Shown here: positions 17,139 through 25,637 of the stretch, piece by piece
Layout of the letters: every line of letters begins with the position of its first letter
How positions within the stretch are numbered: position 1 is the stretch's first letter
Origin: JAZKAR01 sp040389065
GTDB taxonomy: Bacteria > Pseudomonadota > Gammaproteobacteria > Burkholderiales > Casimicrobiaceae
Assembly: GCA_040389065.1 (NCBI GenBank)
Contig: JAZKAR010000020.1
Span: 5,291-69,290, forward strand
Length of the DNA: 64,000 nucleotides
Reading direction: 5' to 3'
Translations under genes and position numbers: made by a program
The notes under the pieces: generated by a model
Seen by the model: only the letters and a program-made list of their open reading frames with translations
The model's database searches: none
What the model was told of the DNA's origin: nothing

Positions 17139-17706
17139 CGTGCCAAATCAAAAAAAATCGAATAAATTTACCCTATGGTTGATTATAGGGATATGCGTCT
17201 TACCTTTACTGCTTTCAACATTAATATGGTGGATGGGTTGGGGGCCTTCTTCTAAAACACAAGGGGGCGAGCTGATAACGGCGCCTATACAACTGCAACA
17301 TTGCATTCAAGTAACAAATGACAAGATGTTGCCAGAAGGTTACCAGCATAAGTGGTTACTGCTCTGGAGAGAGAATCCTAATTCTGTCACTACAACTGAT
17401 AACCGAGTGTATTTAACGCAGCAGTTGCGATTAATGCAAGGAAAAAACAGAGATCGTATTGCTCGAGTTTTTGTAAGTGAAAAAGCTTATACAATACCTA
17501 CTAATGGAAATGATACTGTTTTAACCCTTAAGGAAAAATGGTGTTCAGATGCAAAATTAGCGCCTAATAGTCATATACCGTATGATCAACGAGTGTATGT
17601 GGTTGATCCTATTGGAAATATTATGATGGTCTTAGATGCTACTAACATACCCAAAAACTTACATAAAGATTTAACACGGTTATTATCTGTATCAAGTATT
17701 GGTTAA
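17101..17706 (+). CDS. cox-cluster membrane protein, Sco/thioredoxin-like without cysteines
   Basis: About 200 residues. Possible starts are TTG 17089, ATG 17101 and ATG 17110, all inside the SURF1 end, so translation is probably coupled. One membrane helix (LWLIIGICVLPLLLSTLIWWMGW) precedes a periplasmic domain with HKWLLLWRENP, LTQQLRLMQGKNRDRIARVFV and YVVDPIGNIMMVLD, which follows the strand and helix order of Sco/SenC proteins. The betaproteobacterial protein at this position usually has a cysteine pair before the LxxQLRL helix; here that stretch reads SVTTTDNRV, with no cysteine. It is probably a diverged assembly factor; copper binding by that site looks lost. Confidence 0.65.
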   Translation: MDIMDSLNVQNHSVPNQKKSNKFTLWLIIGICVLPLLLSTLIWWMGWGPSSKTQGGELITAPIQLQHCIQVTNDKMLPEGYQHKWLLLWRENPNSVTTTDNRVYLTQQLRLMQGKNRDRIARVFVSEKAYTIPTNGNDTVLTLKEKWCSDAKLAPNSHIPYDQRVYVVDPIGNIMMVLDATNIPKNLHKDLTRLLSVSSIG

Positions 17707-17722
17707 AGGATGTTTGTTTAGA

Positions 17723-18781
17723 ATGTCTAGTGTTGAAAAAAATAATACTTTAAGCATGTATCGCCAACGGCTAAGTGTTTTAGCTTGGTCATTGGTGGTA
17801 TTAACGTGGGCTATAGCCATGCTAGGCGCTTATGTACGCTTAACCGATGCAGGCTTAGGTTGCCCTGATTGGCCAGGTTGCTATGGCTATTGGTACGTTC
17901 CTAATCACCCTGACCAACTTGATGCAGCAGCCCAGCTTTATCCGCATGCCCCTATAGAGTCGCATAAGGCCTGGAAAGAAATGGCGCACCGTTATGCAGT
18001 GTCAGTATTGGGTTTAGGTATTTTGATTTTATTTGGAGCATTAGAATGGTGTGCCAGGCGTTATAAAAAACGATGGATGTCGTTATGGTGGGAAGTTTTG
18101 ATTATTGTGTGGTTGGTTGCTCAAGCTTTATTTGGAATGTGGACTGTTACATTAAAACTGATGCCCATAATCGTAACAGGGCATTTAATTGGCGGAGTGC
18201 TTCTTCTTGTTTGGTTAGTACGTATAGCTATGTATTTAAGCTCAGAGAGTCCAGAAAAAAACAATAATGTAGTTGTGAGCGCAAAGACTACTTTGCCAAT
18301 AATACTCGTATGGTTTTTAGTGTTATTTCAAATTTTTTTAGGGGGATGGGTTAGTACAAATTATGCAGCGGGTGCCTGTGGAAATAGTTTTCCTTTATGT
18401 AGAGAAAGCTTAATACCTAAAGGTATTTTATGGGAACCTGCTTTAAACTTAGGGCATGATTTAGGCTATGTGTCTTCAGGAGTTCCTTTTCCAGCAGGGG
18501 GATTGGTTGCAATTCATTGGATGCACCGTTTGGGTGCATTGATTGTAGCAATAGCCGTGATTGCACTTGCACTCTATCTTATAAAAAATAAGCATCGAAA
18601 ATGTGCGCTACTATTATTAGCTGTATTAAGCTTACAAATAACGTTAGGTTTTTTCAATATTTATGCAAACTTGCCCTTGTTTGTTGCTGTGGCTCATAAT
18701 GGAGGCGCAACGCTTTTATTGGCAATATTAACAGGTTTATGGGCGTATTCAGAGCAGAGTCGTTCTGTTCGAATAGCTTAA
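17723..18781 (+). CDS. ctaA: heme A synthase (COX15/CtaA)
   Basis: 352 residues from ATG 17723, with AAAGGA upstream; a TTG at 17699 would overlap the previous gene and is less likely. Eight membrane helices are visible. Family marks include YVRLTDAGLGCPDWPGCYG near residue 35, ESHKAWKEMAHRYAVS with the heme-ligand His, and FLGGWVSTNYAAGAC...FPLC in the second half, then HWMHRLGALIV with the other His. The enzyme oxidises heme O to heme A for the aa3 oxidase encoded upstream. ctaB follows 9 bp later, so the two heme-modifying enzymes are co-expressed. Confidence 0.96.
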   Translation: MSSVEKNNTLSMYRQRLSVLAWSLVVLTWAIAMLGAYVRLTDAGLGCPDWPGCYGYWYVPNHPDQLDAAAQLYPHAPIESHKAWKEMAHRYAVSVLGLGILILFGALEWCARRYKKRWMSLWWEVLIIVWLVAQALFGMWTVTLKLMPIIVTGHLIGGVLLLVWLVRIAMYLSSESPEKNNNVVVSAKTTLPIILVWFLVLFQIFLGGWVSTNYAAGACGNSFPLCRESLIPKGILWEPALNLGHDLGYVSSGVPFPAGGLVAIHWMHRLGALIVAIAVIALALYLIKNKHRKCALLLLAVLSLQITLGFFNIYANLPLFVAVAHNGGATLLLAILTGLWAYSEQSRSVRIA

Positions 18782-18790
18782 AGGAAAAAG

Positions 18791-19687
18791 ATGAGACCAT
18801 TAGACCAAATGTGGCAGGTATGGAATCAAGACTTATTGCCGTTGGCTAAACCACGTGTAGTTATGTTACTTGTCTTTACGGCGTTTATTAGCATGCTATT
18901 ATCGATAGCGCCTAATGAAGCAATGCCTTGGCTTAAAATTATTATGGGATCATTAGGAATAGGATTTGTAGCCTGTTCTGCGGCAGTTATTAATTGCTTA
19001 GTAGAAAAACAGCTCGATTCAAAAATGCGTAGAACACAGCATAGGGCATTAGCTCAAGGTCGAGTATCTACAGCAGAAGCCTTAGGATTTGCTTCAATAT
19101 TACTATTGATTGGTTTAGTGATATTGCTTAAATTTAACAATGTATTGACGGTTTGGTTAACGCTAGCGACTTTTGTAGGATACGCGCTGTTCTATACAGT
19201 GGTTCTTAAACCTGCTACTCCGCAGAATATAGTTATCGGTGGTCTTTCAGGGGCTATGCCCCCTGTATTAGGGTGGGCGGCGGTACACAATGCAATTACT
19301 CCCGAATCGTTAATATTAACGCTCATTATTTTTGTATGGACACCGCCACACTTTTGGAGTCTGGCTCTTTATAAAAAAGAAGAATACAAAGCATCAGGGC
19401 TTCCCATGTTACCGGTTACACATGGAGAAAAATATACGTGCTTAAATATTTTTTTATACACGGTACTATTAACAGCAGTAACCTTACTACCTGTTAGTAT
19501 GAAAATGTGTGGCTGGATATATGCTGTATCCGTTACATTATTAAATGTGCGCTTTATGTATTTTGGTTGGATATTATGGAGGAAAGGCTATGAAGAAAAA
19601 TTAGCTCGTCAGTCATTTTGGTATTCAATTTGGTATTTAATGCTTTTATTTGCAGCCTTACTGGTAGATAAATATGTTGCTATCTAA
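18791..19687 (+). CDS. ctaB: heme O synthase (protoheme IX farnesyltransferase)
   Basis: 298 residues, UbiA-superfamily prenyltransferase with about nine helices. Signatures: LAKPRVVMLLVFTAF at the N-terminus, the first Asp-rich-type motif NCLVEKQLDSKMRRTQHRAL, GYALFYTVVLKPATPQNIVIGG, and the second motif region WTPPHFWSLALYKKEEY. It transfers a farnesyl group to heme B to give heme O, the substrate of CtaA. Preceded by AAAGGAAAAAG; its 3' end overlaps the sco gene by 14 bp. Confidence 0.97.
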   Translation: MRPLDQMWQVWNQDLLPLAKPRVVMLLVFTAFISMLLSIAPNEAMPWLKIIMGSLGIGFVACSAAVINCLVEKQLDSKMRRTQHRALAQGRVSTAEALGFASILLLIGLVILLKFNNVLTVWLTLATFVGYALFYTVVLKPATPQNIVIGGLSGAMPPVLGWAAVHNAITPESLILTLIIFVWTPPHFWSLALYKKEEYKASGLPMLPVTHGEKYTCLNIFLYTVLLTAVTLLPVSMKMCGWIYAVSVTLLNVRFMYFGWILWRKGYEEKLARQSFWYSIWYLMLLFAALLVDKYVAI

Positions 19688-20306
19688 GAAACCTATTACC
19701 GCGTATAAAAAAATCGTTTTATTAAGCCTTGTAGCCACATGCTTTATAACAGCATGTGATAAAAAACCTGAAAATCAACTTCCGGCTTGGCATGGTTTAG
19801 ATATTGCAAACTCAATACCTACAGATTCAATTAATGCTTGGAAATTAGCTTCTACATTACCAAACGATGAAAAAGTCGGATTGCCGCATTTTCGTGGTAA
19901 AGCAGTTCTGCTATTTTTTGGTTTTACCCAATGCCCTGATATATGTCCTACGACTCTTTCAACATTAGCACGTATTCATAAGCAATTAGGTGCAGAAAGT
20001 AGCAAGCTTCAAGTTATTTTTGTAACGGTTGATCCTGAGCGTGATCAGCTGCCCCTACTTAAGCAATATGTTACTCAGTTTAACCCAAGTTTCATTGCGT
20101 TAAGAGGATCACTTGAAGAAACACGCGATGTTACAGAACGGTTTAAAGTTTTCTTTCAAAAGGCACAAAGCTCAGGTACCTATAGTGTTGATCATTCCAG
20201 CAGTGTTTTTTTAATTGATAAGGCAGGTAGAGTTCAAGCGCTTATGCCGAATAATCTTTCAGAAAAAGACGCCTTAGAAGATGTTAAGGTTTTATTAAAG
20301 TTATAA
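19674..20306 (+). CDS. SCO1/SenC-family copper chaperone lipoprotein
   Basis: 210 residues. A lipoprotein signal peptide ends in FITAC near residue 27, giving a membrane-anchored periplasmic protein. The thioredoxin-fold domain has the CxxxC copper site (QCPDICPTT) and the distal copper-ligand His in YSVDHSSSVFLID, with VTVDPERD between them. Sco proteins deliver copper to, or reduce, the CuA site of subunit II. It is the last gene of the cox assembly string. The following 300 bp (20307-20610) hold no clear gene; a 61-codon ORF there lacks supporting features. Confidence 0.95.
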   Translation: MLLSKKPITAYKKIVLLSLVATCFITACDKKPENQLPAWHGLDIANSIPTDSINAWKLASTLPNDEKVGLPHFRGKAVLLFFGFTQCPDICPTTLSTLARIHKQLGAESSKLQVIFVTVDPERDQLPLLKQYVTQFNPSFIALRGSLEETRDVTERFKVFFQKAQSSGTYSVDHSSSVFLIDKAGRVQALMPNNLSEKDALEDVKVLLKL

Positions 20307-20610
20307 AGCTTTATTAAATAATGTCGTCGCAATCAAACGATTTTCCTATTCTATAAATTAGATGTAAATGTCGTTATGAATAATATGTGTTATAGGCATA
20401 CATGCATTAAGTAAAAACATGCGCGAGCGATGAGCAGTGTGATATGAAAAGTAGCATTATTTTTACGCTTAAATATCAGCAGCAAGCGATTATTGTCAAA
20501 AGTAAGTCTTTTTTGACATTTTATAAGCTCCAAAAATATTTCTATACTGCCATGTGCTTAAATGATAGAAATAAAATTTGGATTTTTCGATTTTTTAAAT
20601 GTGGGGCTTT

Positions 20611-21567
20611 ATGTCGGTATATACCGTAGTATCGCCAGATGTCTGTGTGGCGTGGTTAAAACGTTATGATGTAGGGCAGTTTAAAAGTTTAGAGCCCATT
20701 GCTGCAGGCATTGAAAATACTAATTATTTTTTAACAACCGATAAAAATGCTTTAGTTCTAACGATCTATGAACGTGTAGAACAAGATCGACTAGCTTTTT
20801 CTCTTGCCATGATGCAAGTGCTATCTGCTAAAGGGGTGTTGTGTCCTATCCCGCAGGTAGATTGCGAAAATGCTCTTTTTTCTCAGCTATTAGCAAAGCC
20901 AGCGGGATTAGTTTCACGCTTAAAAGGTAAAAGTGAGATAAGTCTTAATCAATCATTAGTTGCTCAAGCAGCTGAAAACCTTGCTCATATGCATTTAGCA
21001 GCTGAGACGTGGCCTTCTCATTTTCCTAATCCTCGCGGGCAAGATTGGCGAGATGAAACAGCAGAATCTATTCAGACGTTTTTAACATCAGAACAATATG
21101 ATTTATTAGACTGTGTACTAAATAATCAAATCAAAAATGAACAGAATTATTTAGATACCCTACCGCAAGGTGCAATTCATGCCGATTATTTTCACGACAA
21201 TGTGCTTTTTGAAGAAGGTAGATTGACGGGAGTAATTGATTTTGGTTTCGCAGGATGTGATGCGTATGCCTATGATTTAGCAATTGCGGTTAATGATTGG
21301 TGCTGGTCAAGAGAAACGCATCAGTTTGATAAGAGTTTATATAAAGCATTTATGACATCCTATGCAAATATAAGACCTCTCCGCCCTGAAGAAAACAAAG
21401 TATGGTTCTGGCTGCTAGAACGAGCAGCCCTCCGTTTTTGGTTATCCCGTTTATATGATCTGTATCTTCCTAGGGAAGGGGCTTTAGTGCATGCTCATGA
21501 CCCTGCCCACTTTGAGCGCATTCTTCGGTATCACCGTGAAGGCGACATTCTCAACAGAATGCGCTAG
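20611..21567 (+). CDS. thrB: homoserine kinase (phosphotransferase-fold type)
   Basis: 318 residues from ATG 20611 (MSVYTVVSPD, the usual start of this family); an ATG four codons earlier is possible. Unlike the GHMP-type ThrB of enterics this belongs to the aminoglycoside/choline kinase fold: GIENTNYFL in the nucleotide lobe, the catalytic HADYFHDNVLF (HxDxxxxN) and the metal-binding GVIDFGFAGCDAYAYDLAIAVNDWC. It phosphorylates homoserine on the way to threonine. This form is common in betaproteobacteria and pseudomonads. It is monocistronic, followed by two hairpins. Confidence 0.93.
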   Translation: MSVYTVVSPDVCVAWLKRYDVGQFKSLEPIAAGIENTNYFLTTDKNALVLTIYERVEQDRLAFSLAMMQVLSAKGVLCPIPQVDCENALFSQLLAKPAGLVSRLKGKSEISLNQSLVAQAAENLAHMHLAAETWPSHFPNPRGQDWRDETAESIQTFLTSEQYDLLDCVLNNQIKNEQNYLDTLPQGAIHADYFHDNVLFEEGRLTGVIDFGFAGCDAYAYDLAIAVNDWCWSRETHQFDKSLYKAFMTSYANIRPLRPEENKVWFWLLERAALRFWLSRLYDLYLPREGALVHAHDPAHFERILRYHREGDILNRMR

Positions 21568-21614
21568 ACACAGATTAGAGTGCTTTAATTCTCATAAGTT
21601 AATGTTAGGACGTA

Positions 21615-21672
21615 TTAATAATGCAATAGCGCATTATTAAAAACAAGCAATCACTAGATAACGTGCTTGTTT
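21615..21672 (+). terminator. two successive hairpins after thrB (probable terminator region)
   Basis: First hairpin: perfect 10-bp arms TTAATAATGC / GCATTATTAA at 21615-21640. Second: 9-bp arms AAACAAGCA / TGCTTGTTT at 21641-21672. Neither has a long T-run, so termination is likely but not certain. The AT-rich pilus-like operon begins about 90 bp later. Confidence 0.5.
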
Positions 21673-21757
21673 ATACACCTATAGCCTAGGCTAGCTGCTT
21701 AGGTATATTCTCTTGAGTATTAGTGCTTCCCTAATCAGATAACTAGGGGAGGGGCAC

Positions 21758-22075
21758 ATGCTAAAACAACAAGATTATGGCAGAAAAATAACAGCAATTG
21801 TATGCTGGCGATTAGCTGTTTACGTAAATAAAATAAGTAAATTTATTCTTTATCTTCAATGTGGATTACCTCTAAAAAATCTTTATAAGACAATTTTTAT
21901 TGGTATATTTATCCTTTTTTTGTTTTTGAATTCTTTATTTATATTGCTCTACTCATTCATTTTTTTTATATTTAAAAAATATAATTTAAAACAAAAAAAA
22001 TTCTATATTATTATTATTGAAAATATAATTCCTCTAAAATTATTACTTGTTCTTCATAAGCAGGAGAGGAATTAA
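21758..22075 (+). CDS. hypothetical membrane protein, first gene of the pilus/secretion-like operon
   Basis: 105 residues preceded by a very strong ribosome-binding site (GGGGAGGGG, about 6 bp before ATG). I do not recognise the family. It has a basic, partly amphipathic N-terminal half and one long hydrophobic stretch around residues 46-73 that is rich in Ile, Phe and Leu, followed by a Lys/Ile-rich tail. Its stop overlaps the next start in TAATG, so it is translationally coupled to the next gene and probably belongs to the same machine. Base composition is strongly AT-biased, like the rest of the operon. Confidence 0.6.
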   Translation: MLKQQDYGRKITAIVCWRLAVYVNKISKFILYLQCGLPLKNLYKTIFIGIFILFLFLNSLFILLYSFIFFIFKKYNLKQKKFYIIIIENIIPLKLLLVLHKQERN

Positions 22076-22518
22076 TGAATATAAAAAAAAATATCAATTC
22101 TGATTATCAAAACCATATTAATGGGTTGAATAATAGAGCAAATTTTAAAAATCTAAATTATTCAGATGAAAACTATAACTTTAATACATTTGATGACGAA
22201 AGTTTACTAGAAAATCAAGAGCGTAAGAAAAGAATAAGAATATTGCTAGCATTTTTAATGTTAGTGTTGCTTATTCTTGGCGGATATTTTTATTGGGTAT
22301 CAAAAGAGCTTGATAAAATTCAACAGCCTAGTATTTTGATGATTAACCAAAAAGTTTCAATACGATTTTCTCCTGTTTATTTAGCTAATTATCAAGCTAT
22401 TTTATTATATAAAAAATTATTTAATATAAATATAAATGTAAATCATTTTTTAAAAAAAGGAGTGCTATTAAAGCGATTACAGAAATCAAAAAACAAGGTT
22501 AATGTATCCATTAAGTAG
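22075..22518 (+). CDS. hypothetical single-pass membrane protein in the pilus/secretion-like operon
   Basis: 147 residues; GGAGAGGA precedes the ATG, which overlaps the previous stop by one base. The layout is an Asn-rich hydrophilic N-terminus of about 55 residues, one membrane helix (ILLAFLMLVLLILGGYFYWV, about residues 57-76) and a periplasmic tail of about 70 residues that is basic at its end. Bitopic proteins of this shape occupy the GspC/PilP or PilN positions in related machines, but I see no recognisable HR or PilN domain. It lies just ahead of the ATPase gene. Confidence 0.6.
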   Translation: MNIKKNINSDYQNHINGLNNRANFKNLNYSDENYNFNTFDDESLLENQERKKRIRILLAFLMLVLLILGGYFYWVSKELDKIQQPSILMINQKVSIRFSPVYLANYQAILLYKKLFNININVNHFLKKGVLLKRLQKSKNKVNVSIK

Positions 22519-22536
22519 GTGGGAGAGGAAAACAAC

Positions 22537-24246
22537 ATGATAGATGAAAATATTGCTTCTCCTCAACGCCTAGGCGAGCTTTTAGTACAAAAAAATATTA
22601 TTTCATGGGATCAGTTAAATATAGCGATTTTGGAGCAGCGCCAATATCATAGACCATTAGGTAAAATATTAATTGAGCTTGGGTTTATTAGTGAAATTGA
22701 TTTACAAGCAGCGCTTAGTGAAAATTTAGGTCATATCACAGTAGATTTAAATGAAGTAATAGCTGATCCTGAGGCATTAGCTTATATTACAAAAGAAATG
22801 GCAAGACAATATCTTGTATTTCCTATTATTTGGAATGCTGAGCGCAGCCAATTAGTAATTGCAATGGTTAATCCGAATAACATGGTGATTTTAGATCGAG
22901 TAAAACTCTTATTGCCAAGAGAAGTAGATGTAGAGTCAGTACTAGCTAGTGAATCAGATGTGCTAAGTGCAATTGATCGTTATTATGGATATGAATTATC
23001 GATTGATAGTATTTTATATGAAATGGAAACAGGAGAATATGATCCTGATTTTTATTTAACCCATCATAATGACCAGTATAGTCATCCAGTCGTTCGTTTA
23101 GTGAATGCCTTATTATCTGATGCTGTTCAATATAATGCTTCTGATATTCATTTTGAGCCTGAAATTGGTTTCGTGCGTATTAGATATAGAATTGATGGAG
23201 TTTTAAGGCAAGTTAGAAGCTTGCATCGTTCTTATTGGCCTGCAATAGTTGTCCGTTTAAAAGTCATGAGCAGCATGAATATCGCAGAAAATAGGCACCC
23301 ACAAGATGGGCACATGAGTTTTTTGCTGGGTGGAAGAAGTGTTGATTTTAGGGTAGCAACACAGCCTACTCTATATGGTGAAAATATTGTTATTCGTATT
23401 TTAGATCGAAAACATGGTGTTGTTTCGCTAGAAAGTTTAGGCTTAAGCGAGGATAAGCTAGCATTATTAAAAATAGTTTTAAAACGCCCTGAGGGTGTTA
23501 TTTTGGTAACTGGCCCTACAGGTAGCGGTAAGACAACAACATTATATGCTATATTAAATTACTTAAATACTGAAGATGTCAATATTATGACACTAGAAGA
23601 TCCTGTCGAATATCCTATTCCAAGAATACGGCAAACTTCAGTAAGTGAAATGAAAAAATTTGATTTTTCAAATGGTATTCGTTCATTAATGCGTCAAGAT
23701 CCAGATATTATTTTAGTTGGCGAAATACGCGATAAAGAAACTGCCGAAATGACGTTTCGTGCTGCCTTAACAGGGCATCAAGTTTTTTCTACACTTCACA
23801 CGAACTCTGCTTTAGGAGCATTAACGCGATTAATAGATATTGGTATTAATCCAATGGTGATGGCAAATAATATTATTGCAATAATGGCACAAAGGCTTAT
23901 TAGAAAATTATGCGGTTTTTGCAAAGAATCTTATGTTCCTTCAGCTGAAGAAATGAAATTACTTAGAATTACAGAAGATCACATCTTATATAAGGCTAAA
24001 GGGTGCGATAAGTGTAATCATTTAGGGTATAAAGGCCGTACAACGATTATTGAGCTTATTCGAGTTGATCAGGAGCTAGATCAATTAATATCTGATGGGG
24101 TTTCAGGACATATTCTTAAAAAATGGCAACATAAAAATAAAATTGAAACGCTAGTAGATGATGCATGCAGACGTGTAATTGAAGGGGTCACCTCTATTGA
24201 GGAAATGAGCCGAATTGTCGATTTAACAGATAGAATTTTAGAGTAA
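22537..24246 (+). CDS. GspE/PilB/MshE-type secretion or pilus-assembly ATPase
   Basis: 569 residues from ATG 22537, 8 bp after GGGAGAGGA; a GTG at 22519 overlaps that site and is rejected. The N-terminus is a MshEN-type domain (RLGELLVQKNIISWDQL... then PLGKILIELGFISEIDL...), a fold known to bind c-di-GMP in MshE. The ATPase core has Walker A GPTGSGKTT (326-334), the Asp box LEDPVEYP, Walker B DIILVGEIRD (about 390) and the His box GHQVFSTLHT. A zinc-binding tetracysteine is complete (C459-x2-C462 and C490-x2-C493), typical of assembly rather than retraction ATPases. It powers pilin or pseudopilin polymerisation through the GspF-like protein next door. Confidence 0.93.
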   Translation: MIDENIASPQRLGELLVQKNIISWDQLNIAILEQRQYHRPLGKILIELGFISEIDLQAALSENLGHITVDLNEVIADPEALAYITKEMARQYLVFPIIWNAERSQLVIAMVNPNNMVILDRVKLLLPREVDVESVLASESDVLSAIDRYYGYELSIDSILYEMETGEYDPDFYLTHHNDQYSHPVVRLVNALLSDAVQYNASDIHFEPEIGFVRIRYRIDGVLRQVRSLHRSYWPAIVVRLKVMSSMNIAENRHPQDGHMSFLLGGRSVDFRVATQPTLYGENIVIRILDRKHGVVSLESLGLSEDKLALLKIVLKRPEGVILVTGPTGSGKTTTLYAILNYLNTEDVNIMTLEDPVEYPIPRIRQTSVSEMKKFDFSNGIRSLMRQDPDIILVGEIRDKETAEMTFRAALTGHQVFSTLHTNSALGALTRLIDIGINPMVMANNIIAIMAQRLIRKLCGFCKESYVPSAEEMKLLRITEDHILYKAKGCDKCNHLGYKGRTTIIELIRVDQELDQLISDGVSGHILKKWQHKNKIETLVDDACRRVIEGVTSIEEMSRIVDLTDRILE

Positions 24247-24255
24247 GTGATCATT

Positions 24256-25458
24256 ATGCCTCGTTATTATTATCGTGCGTTAAATAAAGAAGGAAAGCGT
24301 ATAACAGGAGAGTGGATTGCTACTAACATTAATGATTTAGAGCAAAGATTATTTCGCTCTGGTTTAGAGCTTATTAATGCAAAAGTTACTCGTAGAAGTA
24401 CTTTTTTATGGCAAGGTACACAACATTTAAGAGAACTAATGGATTTTTGCTTTTATTTAGAACAAATGCTAGAAAGCGATTTGCCTTTATTAGTAGGATT
24501 AAATGATATGCGAAATTCTATTAAATCAATTACATTGAAAAATATTATTGCCAATATGGCAGATACTGTAGAAAGTGGCAAGACATTATCTGAAGCAATG
24601 TCTTTGCATGCCAATTATTTTGGTGCTATGTTTTCAATATTGTTGGCTGCTGGTGAAAAAACAGGTCAAATGATTACAATCGTAAAGTATTTATACGAAT
24701 ATATCGAATGGAAGATAGATTTTTATGACCGGATAAAAAAAGTTATTACATATCCTTTAATTTCATTGTTTTTTATTTTCTTTTCATTTTTATCTATTTT
24801 TGTTTTTGTTATACCTGAAATGAAACGTTTTTTTTTAAGCCTGCAAATAGAGATGCCTTTACATACAAAATTATTAATAATATTTTCTGATTTTATTTCA
24901 CAGCATTGGATAAAGTTATTATTGCTGGGAGCATTTCTAGCTATTATTGTGACTGCAAGCTATTTGGAGTCAAAAAAATTTAAGTTTTATGTGAATAAAT
25001 GTTTGTTAAAAATACCTTTTGTTGGAAAGTTTTTAATGCTTTTAGCATTGTTAAGATTTTTTAAAATTATGATTTTATCTATTTCAGCAGGTATCAATTT
25101 TTTGGATGCAATCTCATTAACTGTTCCAACTGTAAATAATGATTATATTGCGTTAAATATAGCTAACATAAGATTATGTATTGAGCGAGGCGAATCTATT
25201 TCAGAAGCGTTTAAAAAAGCAAATGTTTTTGAGTCAGTGGTGATACAGTCTTTGCATGTAGCAGAAAAAACTGGAGAAATTGAAAAGGCATTATTACAAT
25301 CATCTAAGTTTTATGATTATCAGTTGAAAAAGCAAATCTCTCTTATAGAAACATGGTTACAGCCCTTACTACTAAGTATCGTCGGAGGTTTATTAGCATG
25401 GGTAATGCTTTCTATCTTAGGAACAATTTATCAAAGTTTAGAGCATTTGCCTATGTAA
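24256..25458 (+). CDS. GspF/PilC-type inner-membrane platform protein
   Basis: 400 residues from ATG 24256; a GTG at 24247 is an alternative. It begins with PRYYYRALNKEGKRITGEW, the typical GspF/PilC opening, followed by two T2SSF domains, each with a G(E/K)-rich helical motif (LLAAGEKTGQM at about residue 135 and SLHVAEKTGEIEKAL at about 335). Three membrane helices lie between and after the domains (near 175-195, 220-240 and 375-395). The platform couples the ATPase to the growing (pseudo)pilus. It starts 9 bp after the ATPase gene ends. A 179-bp non-coding stretch with inverted repeats separates it from the next gene. Confidence 0.92.
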   Translation: MPRYYYRALNKEGKRITGEWIATNINDLEQRLFRSGLELINAKVTRRSTFLWQGTQHLRELMDFCFYLEQMLESDLPLLVGLNDMRNSIKSITLKNIIANMADTVESGKTLSEAMSLHANYFGAMFSILLAAGEKTGQMITIVKYLYEYIEWKIDFYDRIKKVITYPLISLFFIFFSFLSIFVFVIPEMKRFFLSLQIEMPLHTKLLIIFSDFISQHWIKLLLLGAFLAIIVTASYLESKKFKFYVNKCLLKIPFVGKFLMLLALLRFFKIMILSISAGINFLDAISLTVPTVNNDYIALNIANIRLCIERGESISEAFKKANVFESVVIQSLHVAEKTGEIEKALLQSSKFYDYQLKKQISLIETWLQPLLLSIVGGLLAWVMLSILGTIYQSLEHLPM

Positions 25459-25590
25459 ATTACTTATTAATAGTTAAAAATTTTCATGTTTCATAGCATT
25501 TATATCGATAATACTATTTAACTTAGCTACCGATTTTTTCTGATCATTCAGCATAAGATAAGCATGAAAATCATAAGTAATTTAGATATT
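25458..25590. repeat. nested inverted repeats in the gap of the pilus-like operon
   Basis: AAATTACTTAT just after the gspF-like stop pairs with ATAAGTAATTT near 25575, and TTTTCATG pairs with CATGAAAA inside these. The arms are separated by unequal spacers, so the structure is a long imperfect hairpin of about 130 bp. It may be a processing site, an attenuator or the remnant of a small element. Confidence 0.4.
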
Positions 25591-25637
25591 TTGAATAGGA
25601 ATCTTTAAGTGGAAAAATTTTTGTTTAGGCGTAAATT

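Noticed and set aside
20513..20548. TTGACA before thrB as a promoter
   Set aside because: The nearest good -10 (TATACT) is 24 bp away, too far for a sigma70 promoter; the properly spaced hexamer is poor.
20444..20629. 61-codon ORF before thrB
   Set aside because: It overlaps the thrB start, with no ribosome-binding site and no recognisable domain.
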